From IMG/VR virus record IMGVR_UViG_3300039412_000813, positions 1 through 37,021 of that record: a stretch of 37,021 nt of DNA; one strand, given 5' to 3'. Below are positions 15,710 to 23,781 of the stretch, in pieces. This stretch comes from a virus. Under the pieces are notes generated by a model, which did no database searches, was not told where the DNA came from, and worked only from the letters and a program-made list of their open reading frames with translations. Made by a program: the position numbers and the translations under genes. The first letter of the stretch is position 1, and every line of letters starts with the position of its first letter.

Positions 15710-15942
15710 GCGGATCGGAACCGGTAAAATCGTACAACTGCCCCACGCCCGGCTGCCTGGGAAATCTTTGGGTCGTGCTCCGCACGGATCCTATCCCGCT
15801 GGAAAAGGGCGGCGGGATCCGCCGCGTCCGCCGCTGTTGCCGCTGCGATGCCCTGATCGAAACCTTTGAATTCGAGTCCTTTCCCGACGCCAAGATCCAC
15901 CCTGTGCCTTTAAAGGCGTATTTTCAAAGAAGGGATGTTTAA
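15706..15942 (+). CDS. small zinc-ribbon protein, 78 aa
   Basis: C-x4-C (NCPTPGCLGNL) and C-x2-C (RRCCRCDAL) motifs make a classic two-knuckle zinc ribbon, with basic residues between them (GGGIRRVRR). The start overlaps the terminase stop (ATGA); a GTG at 15694 would add four residues. A nucleic-acid-binding or adaptor role linked to packaging or late transcription is likely but unproven. Confidence 0.65.
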   Translation: MSGSEPVKSYNCPTPGCLGNLWVVLRTDPIPLEKGGGIRRVRRCCRCDALIETFEFESFPDAKIHPVPLKAYFQRRDV

Positions 15943-15943
15943 A

Positions 15944-16522
15944 ATGAGCAAGCTCGCAAAAGACATCATCAACGCCATCCCCGGCATCGAAAACAAGCGC
16001 TACCTCGAGCTGGGCCTGGGCCGCGGCGAGACTTTCAACGCCGTGCGGGCAAGATCGAAAATGTCCGTCGATATACAATACAGTCCCATGTTTCGCATGT
16101 CGACGGACGAGTTTTTCGCCATCTTGTCGGAAAACGTCCTTTTCGACGTGATCTTCATCGACGCCGGCCACGATTTCGCCAACGTCGTCCACGATTTCAA
16201 CAACTCGGTAGAACACCTGAGCATGGGCGGTTATATCCTGGTTCACGACCTTCTTCCTCCAGATGAAAGTCACACAGCCAGAGATTTATGCGGGGACGGT
16301 TACAAGTTACTGGCATATTTCATTGAAGAACGCATTGATGATTTACGTTCGCTTTATATGAATGATTTTGGTTTGACTGTATTTAAAAACCCAAATTCGA
16401 ATCAACCTTTGAGATCCGCACCAGAAGAGCGACTTGCGAATTATGTGAACATGAGTTTTGAGCTTTTTAATAATTTATTCAACTTTGAGGCATTATATGG
16501 AAAACTCAACCCACACATATAG
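15944..16522 (+). CDS. SAM-dependent methyltransferase, class I
   Basis: Motif I is YLELGLGRGETF (about 20-31), the acidic end of strand 2 is SVDIQ (D43), and strand 4 reads FDVIFIDAGHDF (D73), followed by the helix and YILVHDLLPP. This is the layout of the methyltransferase_24-type family, whose members often modify sugars or small molecules. The start was chosen because aaggg lies nine bases upstream; an ATG at 15935 abuts that site. It overlaps a glycosyltransferase gene by 26 bases, so the two probably act on the same substrate, such as a virion glycan or a modified base. Confidence 0.75.
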   Translation: MSKLAKDIINAIPGIENKRYLELGLGRGETFNAVRARSKMSVDIQYSPMFRMSTDEFFAILSENVLFDVIFIDAGHDFANVVHDFNNSVEHLSMGGYILVHDLLPPDESHTARDLCGDGYKLLAYFIEERIDDLRSLYMNDFGLTVFKNPNSNQPLRSAPEERLANYVNMSFELFNNLFNFEALYGKLNPHI

Positions 16523-17165
16523 GATCATGCTGGCCTGGCACCTTACCGATATTGCAAAGCAGTGCATCGCCAAACTCGAAGAACAAGACCTTCCGCACAC
16601 GCCGGTGTGCGGATTATTGGACCCGTCTTGTACGGCGCTCTGGAATCGTTGCGTCGAAAAATGTCCCACCGAGATCGTGATCATTTGTAACCAGAAGGCC
16701 CGGCCCACGCGGGCCAACGTGAATCGGCTGCTGGAATTGCTCGACGCCGGCCACGGCATAGTCGGCCTGCACCATTTCGGCTTTTTCGGCTTTTACAAGG
16801 AGGTTCTGCGCAGGATCGGGCTTTTCGACGAGCGCTTCGTGGGCGGCTGGTTCGAGGACAACGACGTCATCCTCCGCCTGCAGGAGGCGAACCTCTCGTA
16901 TTACGAGGCCGAAGAACTGGAGTACCTGGACGCCGGCAGCGCCTGGACCTGGGCAAAATCATTCGAGCATTTTAAAAACAAGTGGCGGTTGGGCCTGCAC
17001 GGCGGTGCGAAATATCTGAGAGCTTTGCCCGAATTGCCGCCGGCCTTTGATCTGGGGCCGTCGCAGCCGCGAAATTTCCTGCCCTGGTCGGCCAGCGTGC
17101 TCACGCCCATGCAGGGCCTGGTGACTACAAGCTGGGATCACGTCCATCCGTTGCTGGGCGTATAA
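16497..17165 (+). CDS. GT2-like glycosyltransferase, short form
   Basis: The C-terminal part of a GT-A fold is clear: GFYKEVLRRIGLFDERF (about 98-114), then GGWFEDNDVILRLQEANL with the acidic E120-D121-x-D123 cluster, and a strand ending EYLDAGS. The N-terminal nucleotide-binding half is short (MLAWHLTDIA, then EIVIICNQKARPTRANVNRL), so it is smaller than a typical GT2 enzyme. It could transfer sugar to a virion protein or to modified DNA. The start has gagg seven bases upstream; an in-frame ATG at 16458 is less likely. Confidence 0.7.
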   Translation: MENSTHTYRIMLAWHLTDIAKQCIAKLEEQDLPHTPVCGLLDPSCTALWNRCVEKCPTEIVIICNQKARPTRANVNRLLELLDAGHGIVGLHHFGFFGFYKEVLRRIGLFDERFVGGWFEDNDVILRLQEANLSYYEAEELEYLDAGSAWTWAKSFEHFKNKWRLGLHGGAKYLRALPELPPAFDLGPSQPRNFLPWSASVLTPMQGLVTTSWDHVHPLLGV

Positions 17166-17183
17166 TAAAAATCTCGCGCAACA

Positions 17184-17375
17184 TTATTTATATTCTTTTT
17201 GACCAGACATTGCGATAAAACATTCGCGGAAAGCTTCCAATTTTGCTTTCACACATTTTATATGATAATTCTTTTGTGAGCCAAGGTAGATTCGCTGCCA
17301 GGGCCAGATTATCCTTTTGCATTGCTGGCATCTGCAAATTTTTAAAGCGTAATTACTATTTGGAAGTACTATCAT
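17184..17375 (-). CDS. small cysteine-rich protein, 63 aa
   Basis: Cysteines in CRCQQC and HIKC could bind zinc; the surrounding sequence is basic and aromatic (RIIWPWQRIYLG). It is the last gene of a three-gene minus-strand unit and converges with the glycosyltransferase, leaving 18 bases between stops. No recognised family. Its ribosome site is poor, so expression may depend on readthrough from the genes before it. Confidence 0.5.
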   Translation of the reverse strand: MIVLPNSNYALKICRCQQCKRIIWPWQRIYLGSQKNYHIKCVKAKLEAFRECFIAMSGQKEYK

Positions 17376-17387
17376 GATGCTCTTGTT

Positions 17388-17645
17388 CTAACTGACTGGC
17401 CTCGGTTCTTTGGCAAGGGTTTTTAAAAAAGGGCGGAGTTTAGTTTCCAGGCATTCTTCGCAGATATCCCAATGAACCGGGATTATTAAGGGCGGATAAT
17501 AATAATCGATTTTCCCGCAGCAAGTTTCGGATCTGATGAAAAATTTACTCTGATGCTCCCGGATGACATGCCCGCAGATGTCACAGATAATTTTATCAAT
17601 AAAAGTACGCTGTTCGGCAATCGTTTCCGTTCTTTTAATTTCCAT
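17388..17645 (-). CDS. putative zinc-binding protein, 85 aa
   Basis: Three cysteine pairs stand out: CDICG, ETCCGK and WDICEECLETKL. This is a treble-clef or double zinc-finger-like arrangement, with a basic/aromatic strand (KFFIRSETC) between. The gene starts three bases after the preceding minus-strand gene. The pattern fits a small nucleic-acid or adaptor protein, but I cannot name a family. Confidence 0.55.
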   Translation of the reverse strand: MEIKRTETIAEQRTFIDKIICDICGHVIREHQSKFFIRSETCCGKIDYYYPPLIIPVHWDICEECLETKLRPFLKTLAKEPRPVS

Positions 17646-17648
17646 CTT

Positions 17649-18356
17649 TCAGACCGTCCGGGGTTTTTTGAAATCCGGCTCGTTCCAGACCTCGAGGTGA
17701 TAGCGGCTGCCGTCCGGCAGCACGGCGACCAGGAAAGGGCAGGGCGTGGGCGTGAGTTCCTCGATTTCAAACTCGATTTCCGGGCACCGCTCTTTGATGT
17801 CCAGGGCGGTTTGCAGGGCGAATTCGGGCACCGGCTTTTTGAATTTTTTGATTGAAACGGCAACCCATCTCAAGAAGTGCGGATAACCGCTGGGATGATG
17901 GTATTTTTTTGTCTTTTCGTGGTATTTGTATTTATCCACGGTTTCCGGATCGAAGGGCATGATATCGATTTCCCGGCAGGCCTGCATGAACCGCTCCAGG
18001 ACGCCCAGGCCGTAGCCGAGAATTTTTGCCGCCCGATCTACGACGTCTTCCAAAGGCTCGCGCGCCGTCTTGTCCATCCGCTTCAATTCGACCGGCTCCT
18101 CGGCGTTCCGCTCGCCGCTTTCCACGCCTACAAATGCATTGGTGTAATCATCGAGCGCGATTCCGGCCTGATTTGGGTCCATAGTAGTAACGTGATCCGG
18201 AATCAATAGCCCCATTTCAGTTCTCGACATTTTCAAGGCAGCGGACATATTCCCGGCGTACTCGTCCGCCGACATTGCTCGGCCTTCCGTATCAAAAAGA
18301 TCGGGTCTGCTTTCGATGATTGTTGGATCATCAATTACGAATGCATCAGTGATCAT
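17649..18356 (-). CDS. hypothetical protein, 235 aa
   Basis: This is the first gene of the minus-strand unit, with aaggtg a few bases before its ATG. The N-terminal half is acidic (DDPTIIESRPDLFDTEGRAM), the middle helical (PLEDVVDRAAKILGYGLGVL), and the C-terminus beta-rich and Pro-rich (EIEELTPTPCPFLVAVLPDG), followed by the short strand RYHLEVWNEPDF. No catalytic motif is recognised. It lies between the packaging and head genes on the opposite strand, the usual place for an inserted cargo (moron-like) unit with its own promoter. Confidence 0.6.
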   Translation of the reverse strand: MITDAFVIDDPTIIESRPDLFDTEGRAMSADEYAGNMSAALKMSRTEMGLLIPDHVTTMDPNQAGIALDDYTNAFVGVESGERNAEEPVELKRMDKTAREPLEDVVDRAAKILGYGLGVLERFMQACREIDIMPFDPETVDKYKYHEKTKKYHHPSGYPHFLRWVAVSIKKFKKPVPEFALQTALDIKERCPEIEFEIEELTPTPCPFLVAVLPDGSRYHLEVWNEPDFKKPRTV

Positions 18357-18411
18357 AAAACACCTTTTTCAAAAAATTCCTTTTGAATTTCGACCGCCCG
18401 CGACTTAAGCG

Positions 18412-18440
18412 ATTATATCTCTTGGCGCCGGCCATTTCAA
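18412..18440 (-). promoter_or_regulatory. sigma70-like promoter of the minus-strand unit
   Basis: On the minus strand, TTGAAA (18435-18440) is followed by exactly 17 bases and a perfect TATAAT (18412-18417). It lies 56 bases upstream of the 18356 start codon and drives the three-gene unit. This is the best consensus promoter in the window. Confidence 0.65.
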
Positions 18441-18453
18441 TAACACCGCCGTT

Positions 18454-18479
18454 AAAAATACCACCAGCGGGTTATTTTT
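18454..18479. promoter_or_regulatory. AT-rich inverted repeat near the divergent promoter
   Basis: aaaaata (18454-18460) pairs with tattttt (18473-18479) around a GC-rich loop (ccaccagcgggt). It sits just upstream of the minus-strand promoter and before the head genes, so it could be an operator or a stop signal for either direction. Confidence 0.25.
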
Positions 18480-18499
18480 GCCGCATTAGTGGCGATTCT

Positions 18500-18769
18500 T
18501 TGGCAAAAGCGAAACTGCCCTGGAAATTGGGCCAGGCGGTCCTGTTTACTCATGACATGCAAGATCGCGAGTCCGAACAGATCGCCAAAACCATCGCCCA
18601 GACCGCGGCCCGCGGCGTTGACCGCTTCGAGATCGAGGGCATGGGCGGATCGGCCTTGCCCATCGGCCAGCAGATCGCCGCCGACCGGCACCTGGCCGCG
18701 CGCAAGGCCGCCAGGCATCCTCTGTTCGGCGTACGGTTGATTCCCATTATTCCCGGCAGATCGCTGTGA
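18500..18769 (+). CDS. small protein before the portal, 89 aa
   Basis: The recognisable part is WKLGQAVLFTHDMQDRES, then IAKTIAQTAARGVDRFEIEG and IGQQIAADRHLAARKAA, a helical protein with a short beta segment. In lambda-like phages this slot holds a small head-tail joining or portal-associated protein; I place it there by position only. The start is uncertain: no ATG is available before 18557, so a TTG at 18500 (MAKAKLPWK) is proposed, and the frame is open back to a TTG at 18383. No good ribosome site is visible for either. Confidence 0.5.
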   Translation: MAKAKLPWKLGQAVLFTHDMQDRESEQIAKTIAQTAARGVDRFEIEGMGGSALPIGQQIAADRHLAARKAARHPLFGVRLIPIIPGRSL

Positions 18770-18801
18770 CGCATCTTCGATAAGACAACTCTGATCAGAA
18801 C

Positions 18802-20442
18802 ATGGCCAATCGCCTTTTGGACAGGTACGGTTCCCCGCTGCGCGCCGGCACGAACGGCGACGCCCGCGCAAACGGCGAATCGCAGCGGCAATCGATGCAG
18901 CCGGCCGTGCAGCTCAGGCCGGCCCTCCGCGCTTTATATGACGCCGCTGCTAGCACTCCTACCACCGCTTATTACTGGCCCGGCGCCGATGATTTCGACG
19001 CCGACCGCTCCAATACCCAAATGGTCCGCCAGCAGACCCGCAAACGGGCCCGCTGGCTGGTTGCCAATGATTCCCTGGCCCGCGGCATAGTCCGCACCAT
19101 GGCCAACCACGAGGTCGGCTGCGGCCCGGGCCTGCAGCTTTTGACCAAGAGCGACGCCTTCAACGCCATGGTCCAGCAGCGCTGGGACGAATGGACGATG
19201 GCCACCGGCTTCGGGGAAAAGCTGCACACCATGGTCCAGTCCCGCGTGATCGACGGCGAGTGTTTTGCGCTTCTGGGATCGAATCCCAATCTGGACTGCG
19301 ACGTAAAGCTCGACATCAAGCTCCTCGAGACCGATCAGATCTTCACGCCCTGGCTCCCCTGGGCCGTTCCCAACCGCATCGACGGCGTATGGTTCGACGA
19401 TTGGGGCAATCCCACTTTTTACGACGTGCTGCGCTGGCACCCGGGCGGCGTGTTTCCATATTGGACATGGCTCTACGACACCGTTCCTGCGCAATACATC
19501 GTGCAGCTCATGCGCCGCGAGCGGCCCAACCAGCACCGCGGCATGTCCGAATTCACCGCAGCGATGCGGCTCTTCGCCGAGCGGAAGCGGTTCCTCGAGG
19601 CCGTGATCAAGGCCGCCGAGACCCACGCCAATATCAGCATCCTTTTGGAAACCCAGTCTCCGCCTGGATTGGAGGAAACAACGCCGGCCGAGGCCATCGG
19701 CGCGGCCGAGATCCCGCAGAATATGGTGGCCGCGTTGCCCTGGGGATACAAGGCCAGCGGGTTCAAGGCCGAGCAGCCGGCCACGACCTTCGAGATGTTC
19801 GATCGCCGCCTGATCACGGCCATCGCCATGACCTTCAACATGCCCTATGCCATCGCCGCCTGCGATTCCAGCCAAACGAATTTTTCCTCGGGCCGGCTCG
19901 ACCACCAGACGTATTTTTCCATGGTCCGCGTGAACCAGCGGCTCATCGCCCGCACGGTCTGCACGCGTGTCTTTCGCGAATGGTTCAAAGAGGCCTGCCG
20001 CGTTTACAAGTGGTCGGTCCCCGATTCCCCGGCGCCGCCGCATACCTGGCACTGGGTGGAACCGGAGTACTGCGACCCCGAGGCCGAGGCCAATTCCATC
20101 GGCACCGAGCTGGCCATCGGCATAGCCTCGCATTCTGCCGTGCTCACCGCCCGCGGCCAGGATGCCAAGGCCGTTCACAAAAAAGCGGCCGAGGATCTGG
20201 GGTTTGACACCGTGCCCGAATACCTGGCCTGGGTGCGGGCGAATATTTCGGCCAAGTTCGGCGGTCAAAATCGCACCCCCGAGCCGGTTTTGGAAAAACA
20301 AGATCCAACCGACGCCGACGTGGCCCAAACCAAGGCCGACGTGGCCGCCATGGCCCACATCCTGGAAACCGCCTCGCCCGACACCCGCCGGGCGATCGCC
20401 GCCTGGGCCCGCGGTGCGATGGCCCTGGGAAGCGCAGTTTAG
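18802..20442 (+). CDS. portal protein, lambda gpB type
   Basis: The portal forms the dodecameric DNA channel at one capsid vertex and anchors the tail. Family landmarks are RKRARWLVANDSLARGIVRT near residue 80, the acidic strand VIDGECFALL, and the pattern DDWGNPTFYDVLRWHPGG. AMTFNMPYAIAACDSSQTNF then FSSGRLDHQTYFSMVRVNQR is the hallmark of lambda-type portals. Its length of 546 residues is normal for the family. An acidic, Ala-rich C-terminus (from about residue 500) is probably the disordered or scaffold-contacting tail. No strong Shine-Dalgarno was found. Confidence 0.9.
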   Translation: MANRLLDRYGSPLRAGTNGDARANGESQRQSMQPAVQLRPALRALYDAAASTPTTAYYWPGADDFDADRSNTQMVRQQTRKRARWLVANDSLARGIVRTMANHEVGCGPGLQLLTKSDAFNAMVQQRWDEWTMATGFGEKLHTMVQSRVIDGECFALLGSNPNLDCDVKLDIKLLETDQIFTPWLPWAVPNRIDGVWFDDWGNPTFYDVLRWHPGGVFPYWTWLYDTVPAQYIVQLMRRERPNQHRGMSEFTAAMRLFAERKRFLEAVIKAAETHANISILLETQSPPGLEETTPAEAIGAAEIPQNMVAALPWGYKASGFKAEQPATTFEMFDRRLITAIAMTFNMPYAIAACDSSQTNFSSGRLDHQTYFSMVRVNQRLIARTVCTRVFREWFKEACRVYKWSVPDSPAPPHTWHWVEPEYCDPEAEANSIGTELAIGIASHSAVLTARGQDAKAVHKKAAEDLGFDTVPEYLAWVRANISAKFGGQNRTPEPVLEKQDPTDADVAQTKADVAAMAHILETASPDTRRAIAAWARGAMALGSAV

Positions 20443-20453
20443 GAGTTTTGAAT

Positions 20454-23237
20454 ATGTCTTGGAAACCCAAAGACGCATACGACATAAATCCGGCGATCAA
20501 AAAGAAAAAGATCGCCCGGCTCTGGGCCCAGGTCGCCAATGACACGCTGCAAAATCATTTGGATCACGGCGTGGATGCGGACGAGGCCAAGAAGCTGGCC
20601 ATCGACGCCGCCAACCAGGCCGCGGGGCGGGTGATCAACAAAACGGCGGAAATCCCCCAAGGCCCGGTCTTCGCCGGCGGCATTCCTAAAATCGGCGCCC
20701 CATACAAAATTCTGGCGGCCGAGGCCGGGGACCAGGCCAACCTGGTCATGAACGAATTCCTGCCCAAGATCGGAGAGCACTGGGCCCGCGTGGCAGAGCC
20801 CGAGGATTTCAATCACGAAACCTTCCGCGCCGACGACATCGAGCCCGGGATCCGCTGCATCTCGGCCGCGCTCAAGGACGGCGACGGCTCGATGAAGCCC
20901 CAGGCCTACCACTTCGACAAGCGGGTCTTTGCCTCCATCGCCGATGTGCAGCGCTGGCTCTCGAATAAAAATATCCAGGCCACCAAGCTCGAGCCGGCCA
21001 AGGACGTGCAATATCCCAAAATGACCTGCGGCGCTGACCTCCGCTTCGAGGCCGAATTCGCGGCCCTGGAATCCCAGCCTACCCAGTCGGAAAAACTCCC
21101 CTCGATCGACATCCTGGCCTACAACGGCGGGCCTTTGAGCGTGAAAGGCTACGACCTGCCGGTCGTGGTCGACATCCCCACGCTGCGGGCCGACGCGGAC
21201 CAGACGCCGATCATCACCGATCACGCCGGGCCCAATCGCGTGGGCCACGCCGACCTGATCAAGTCCCCCACGAATCTCCGCCTTAGCGGCGTGATCTCCT
21301 GCGTAAACGCCGCATCCGAAGAGGTTTTGGCCAACCACAAAAACGGCTTCAAGTGGAAGGCCTCCATCGGCTGCGCGATGGGAGACGCGCTTTTCGAATA
21401 TTACGCGCCCGGCGAATCGCTCGAGGCCAATGGCCAGCGCTTTCAAGGGCCCCTGTACTACGCCAAAAACGCCCGGCTGGCCGAGTGCTCTTTAGTCACC
21501 ACGGGCGCGGACAACGACACCCAAGTCACAATCGCGGCCCAGGCCAATCCGGCCGCGGCCCAATCCATAAAGGAGTCTTTACAAATGCCACAACCGGTCA
21601 TTCCCGCAACAACGCAAACCCAAACAAAGCCCAAGTTCAAGGCCTGGTTAAAGGCCAAGGGCCTGGACAAGGACCAGCTCGAGGCCGCGAAGCGAACCGA
21701 GCTCCGCGCCGAGTACGACGCCGAATTCCAGGCCGCGGCCGTCCAGCCGCCGCCCGCGACGCCCTTGGAGGCCGCGCTCGATGTCCGCAAGCAGGTCTTG
21801 GATGAGACCACGCGGATCCAGCGGATCCGCAAGATGACGGCCGATGTCCTGGCCGGCTACGGCGGCCACGCCGACGGCAAGACCATCGAGGCCGTGCAAA
21901 AAATCGAATTGGAGGCCATCGGCAAGGGCTGGGACGCCCGCGACGCCGAGATCGCGCTTTTGCGCCAGGCCCGCCCGGTGGGGCCGGCCCTGCACATCCA
22001 CGACCAGCAGCCGCTCCAGGCCGAGGTCCTCGAGGCCGCGGCCTGCATCGCGGTCAACCTGCCCAACATCGAAAAGCATTTCAAACCCGAGGTCTTGCAG
22101 GCCTCGCACGATCGCTTCCACGGCCAAATCAGCCTGCAGCAGCTCATGCTCGAGGCGGCATGGGCCAATGGCTGCCCCACGCGCTTCATGCGCGGCCCGG
22201 CGGACGTGAAAAAGGTCATGAATTTCGCCTCGCCCGGCCATTACTGCCCGGGCGGCGAGCGCTTGGAAGCCGCCGACGCATCCACCTTGTCCCTGCCCGG
22301 GATCTTGAGTAACTTGCAAAACAAGATTTTGCTGGAAGGATTTTGGGCCGTCGAATCCGTGTGGCGGGACATCGCCGCGGTGGGCAACGCCAAGGATTTC
22401 AAACCGCACTACGGCTTCCGCTTCTACGGAGACATGACCTTCGAGGGCCTGGGCGCAGCCGGCGAGATCAAGCACGGCAAGGTCGGCGAGTTGAAATACG
22501 CCAACCAGGTCTCGACCCGGGCCAAGATGTTCGTCACGACCTACGAGGACATCATCAACGACGACCTGGGCGCGATCAGCCAGACCCCGCGCCTGATCGG
22601 CATGGGCGCGGCCTACGACCTGAACCAGTGCTTCTGGGCCAAATTCCTGGCAGCCATCGATTCCCAGGGCAACGCCATGTGGTCCTCGGCCCGCAAAAAC
22701 CTGCTGGCCGGCACCTACAGCTACACCAACGACGACGACGAGACTGTCACCGTCAATTATGGCCTCACTCCCAAGGCCGGAATCCAAACCCTGACGGCCA
22801 TGAAACAGGCCTTCCTCGAGCAAAAGAAACCGGACAACCAACCGGTGGCCGTAGCTCCGAAGGTTCTCTTGACCACTCCCAAACAGGCCGACTTCGCCAA
22901 GCGCTTGATCCAGTCCAGCGAATTGCGGTCGACCGTGGCCGGCACCACGTATCCCATCGACAATCCGCACGCCGGATTGTTCAAGCTGGCCATCAGCTCC
23001 TACCTGGCCACGGCCTTCGGCATCACCGGGGCGGACGACGACGCCTGCTGGCTGCTGGCCGATCCGGCCGTGCTGCCGATCATCGAAGTCCTGTTCCTCA
23101 ACGGCCAGCAAACCCCCACCGTGCAAAGCTCGGACGCCGACTTCAACGTCCTCGGCTTCCAGCACCGCGGCTGGTGGGCCCACGGCGTGGCCTTGCAGGA
23201 ATATCGCGGCGGCGTGATGGCCACCCCCAAGACCTGA
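20454..23237 (+). CDS. prohead protease-scaffold-major capsid polyprotein
   Basis: Order over 927 residues: a helical ChaB-like N-terminal region (IARLWAQVANDTL, about 20-60), a linker, a prohead protease (about 215-365), a charged helical scaffold-like segment (about 378-500), and a Mu gpT-like HK97-fold capsid protein (about 540-927). In the protease, His257 is in TDHAGPN and Ser304 in KASIGC, with the typical AECSLVTTGAD strand. The capsid shows GAAGEIKHGKVGELKYANQV and TYEDIINDDLGAISQTPRLI. These parts are usually separate genes. aggag (20441-20445) lies eight bases before the ATG. A second ribosome site lies inside, at 21571, just before codon 378. Confidence 0.85.
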   Translation: MSWKPKDAYDINPAIKKKKIARLWAQVANDTLQNHLDHGVDADEAKKLAIDAANQAAGRVINKTAEIPQGPVFAGGIPKIGAPYKILAAEAGDQANLVMNEFLPKIGEHWARVAEPEDFNHETFRADDIEPGIRCISAALKDGDGSMKPQAYHFDKRVFASIADVQRWLSNKNIQATKLEPAKDVQYPKMTCGADLRFEAEFAALESQPTQSEKLPSIDILAYNGGPLSVKGYDLPVVVDIPTLRADADQTPIITDHAGPNRVGHADLIKSPTNLRLSGVISCVNAASEEVLANHKNGFKWKASIGCAMGDALFEYYAPGESLEANGQRFQGPLYYAKNARLAECSLVTTGADNDTQVTIAAQANPAAAQSIKESLQMPQPVIPATTQTQTKPKFKAWLKAKGLDKDQLEAAKRTELRAEYDAEFQAAAVQPPPATPLEAALDVRKQVLDETTRIQRIRKMTADVLAGYGGHADGKTIEAVQKIELEAIGKGWDARDAEIALLRQARPVGPALHIHDQQPLQAEVLEAAACIAVNLPNIEKHFKPEVLQASHDRFHGQISLQQLMLEAAWANGCPTRFMRGPADVKKVMNFASPGHYCPGGERLEAADASTLSLPGILSNLQNKILLEGFWAVESVWRDIAAVGNAKDFKPHYGFRFYGDMTFEGLGAAGEIKHGKVGELKYANQVSTRAKMFVTTYEDIINDDLGAISQTPRLIGMGAAYDLNQCFWAKFLAAIDSQGNAMWSSARKNLLAGTYSYTNDDDETVTVNYGLTPKAGIQTLTAMKQAFLEQKKPDNQPVAVAPKVLLTTPKQADFAKRLIQSSELRSTVAGTTYPIDNPHAGLFKLAISSYLATAFGITGADDDACWLLADPAVLPIIEVLFLNGQQTPTVQSSDADFNVLGFQHRGWWAHGVALQEYRGGVMATPKT
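21585..23237 (+). CDS. scaffold-capsid product from an internal start
   Basis: Inside the polyprotein frame, aggag (21571-21575) lies nine bases before an in-frame ATG (21585, peptide MPQPVIPATTQ). The ATG falls exactly at the junction between protease and scaffold-like parts. This would give a 550-residue protein lacking the protease, so capsid subunits could be made in excess over protease. Lambda C/Nu3 uses the same idea to make scaffold from inside a protease gene. The site is visible; its use is inferred. Confidence 0.5.
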   Translation: MPQPVIPATTQTQTKPKFKAWLKAKGLDKDQLEAAKRTELRAEYDAEFQAAAVQPPPATPLEAALDVRKQVLDETTRIQRIRKMTADVLAGYGGHADGKTIEAVQKIELEAIGKGWDARDAEIALLRQARPVGPALHIHDQQPLQAEVLEAAACIAVNLPNIEKHFKPEVLQASHDRFHGQISLQQLMLEAAWANGCPTRFMRGPADVKKVMNFASPGHYCPGGERLEAADASTLSLPGILSNLQNKILLEGFWAVESVWRDIAAVGNAKDFKPHYGFRFYGDMTFEGLGAAGEIKHGKVGELKYANQVSTRAKMFVTTYEDIINDDLGAISQTPRLIGMGAAYDLNQCFWAKFLAAIDSQGNAMWSSARKNLLAGTYSYTNDDDETVTVNYGLTPKAGIQTLTAMKQAFLEQKKPDNQPVAVAPKVLLTTPKQADFAKRLIQSSELRSTVAGTTYPIDNPHAGLFKLAISSYLATAFGITGADDDACWLLADPAVLPIIEVLFLNGQQTPTVQSSDADFNVLGFQHRGWWAHGVALQEYRGGVMATPKT

Positions 23238-23260
23238 TCGTAAAACCCGACAACCAAAGC

Positions 23261-23286
23261 CTTGCCGGCCCCGCGGGGCCGGCAAG
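23261..23286 (+). terminator. perfect 26-bp GC-rich palindrome after the capsid gene
   Basis: Two 13-base arms, cttgccggccccg and its complement, meet without a spacer, so the RNA would form an about 11-bp stem with a tight loop. Only TTCT follows, so termination may be partial. A leaky terminator would lower tail-gene expression relative to capsid. Confidence 0.45.
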
Positions 23287-23346
23287 TTCTCATAGACCCG
23301 CGTAACAGAATTTCATCCTAAAAAACTCCAACCGAGAAAAAATACC

Positions 23347-23772
23347 ATGTCACAGACACAAGTTCCGACCTGCTTCGTAGCAGGCGATTACGAAACCATC
23401 GATTACACGCCCGCCGCCGACGTGCAGGTTTACGGCGGGGACGTGATCGTGATCAACAACGGGGTGTTCATCGCCCCGCGAGACATCCCCAACGCCGCCG
23501 GCAGCGATCTGGACGGCACCCACACGGGCGCGTTGGCCCGCACGCACGGCCGCTGGTGCGGTCCCAAGAAGTCCGGCGAGGTCTTGGCTGTAAACGCCAA
23601 GCTGTATTACGACGCATCCGGCAATCCGGTAGGTGGAACGGCCGGCACCGGCGCCTTTACCGGAGTCAGCACCGGCCACAAGGAATGCGGCGTAGTCACC
23701 AAGGCCGCGGGCGCTTCGGACCCAACGGTCGAATTCGCCCTCAACGACCCCGGAGTAATGCCGCAAAGCTAG
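23347..23772 (+). CDS. DUF2190-like capsid cement or decoration protein
   Basis: The sequence shows the DUF2190 pattern: an early YETIDYTPAADVQVYGGDVI, a Gly-rich segment (TGALARTHGRWCGPKKSGE), AVNAKLYYDASGNPV, and a C-terminal VEFALNDPG. Members decorate or cement capsids in siphoviruses and are encoded right after the capsid gene, as here. It is a small beta-barrel-like protein of 141 residues with no signal peptide. Confidence 0.75.
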   Translation: MSQTQVPTCFVAGDYETIDYTPAADVQVYGGDVIVINNGVFIAPRDIPNAAGSDLDGTHTGALARTHGRWCGPKKSGEVLAVNAKLYYDASGNPVGGTAGTGAFTGVSTGHKECGVVTKAAGASDPTVEFALNDPGVMPQS

Positions 23773-23781
23773 CGACCAGGC

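Noticed and set aside
18934-20478. 514-codon frame opposite the portal gene
   Set aside because: It is the antisense shadow of a GC-rich gene with a clear portal signature; no motif is seen on the minus strand.
21648-23285. 545-codon frame opposite the capsid part
   Set aside because: Antisense shadow caused by high G/C third positions; composition is Gly/Arg/Ala-rich without domains.
22343-23305. 320-codon plus-strand frame inside the capsid gene
   Set aside because: Out-of-frame shadow rich in Arg/Gly/Pro; it lies inside the recognised capsid domain.
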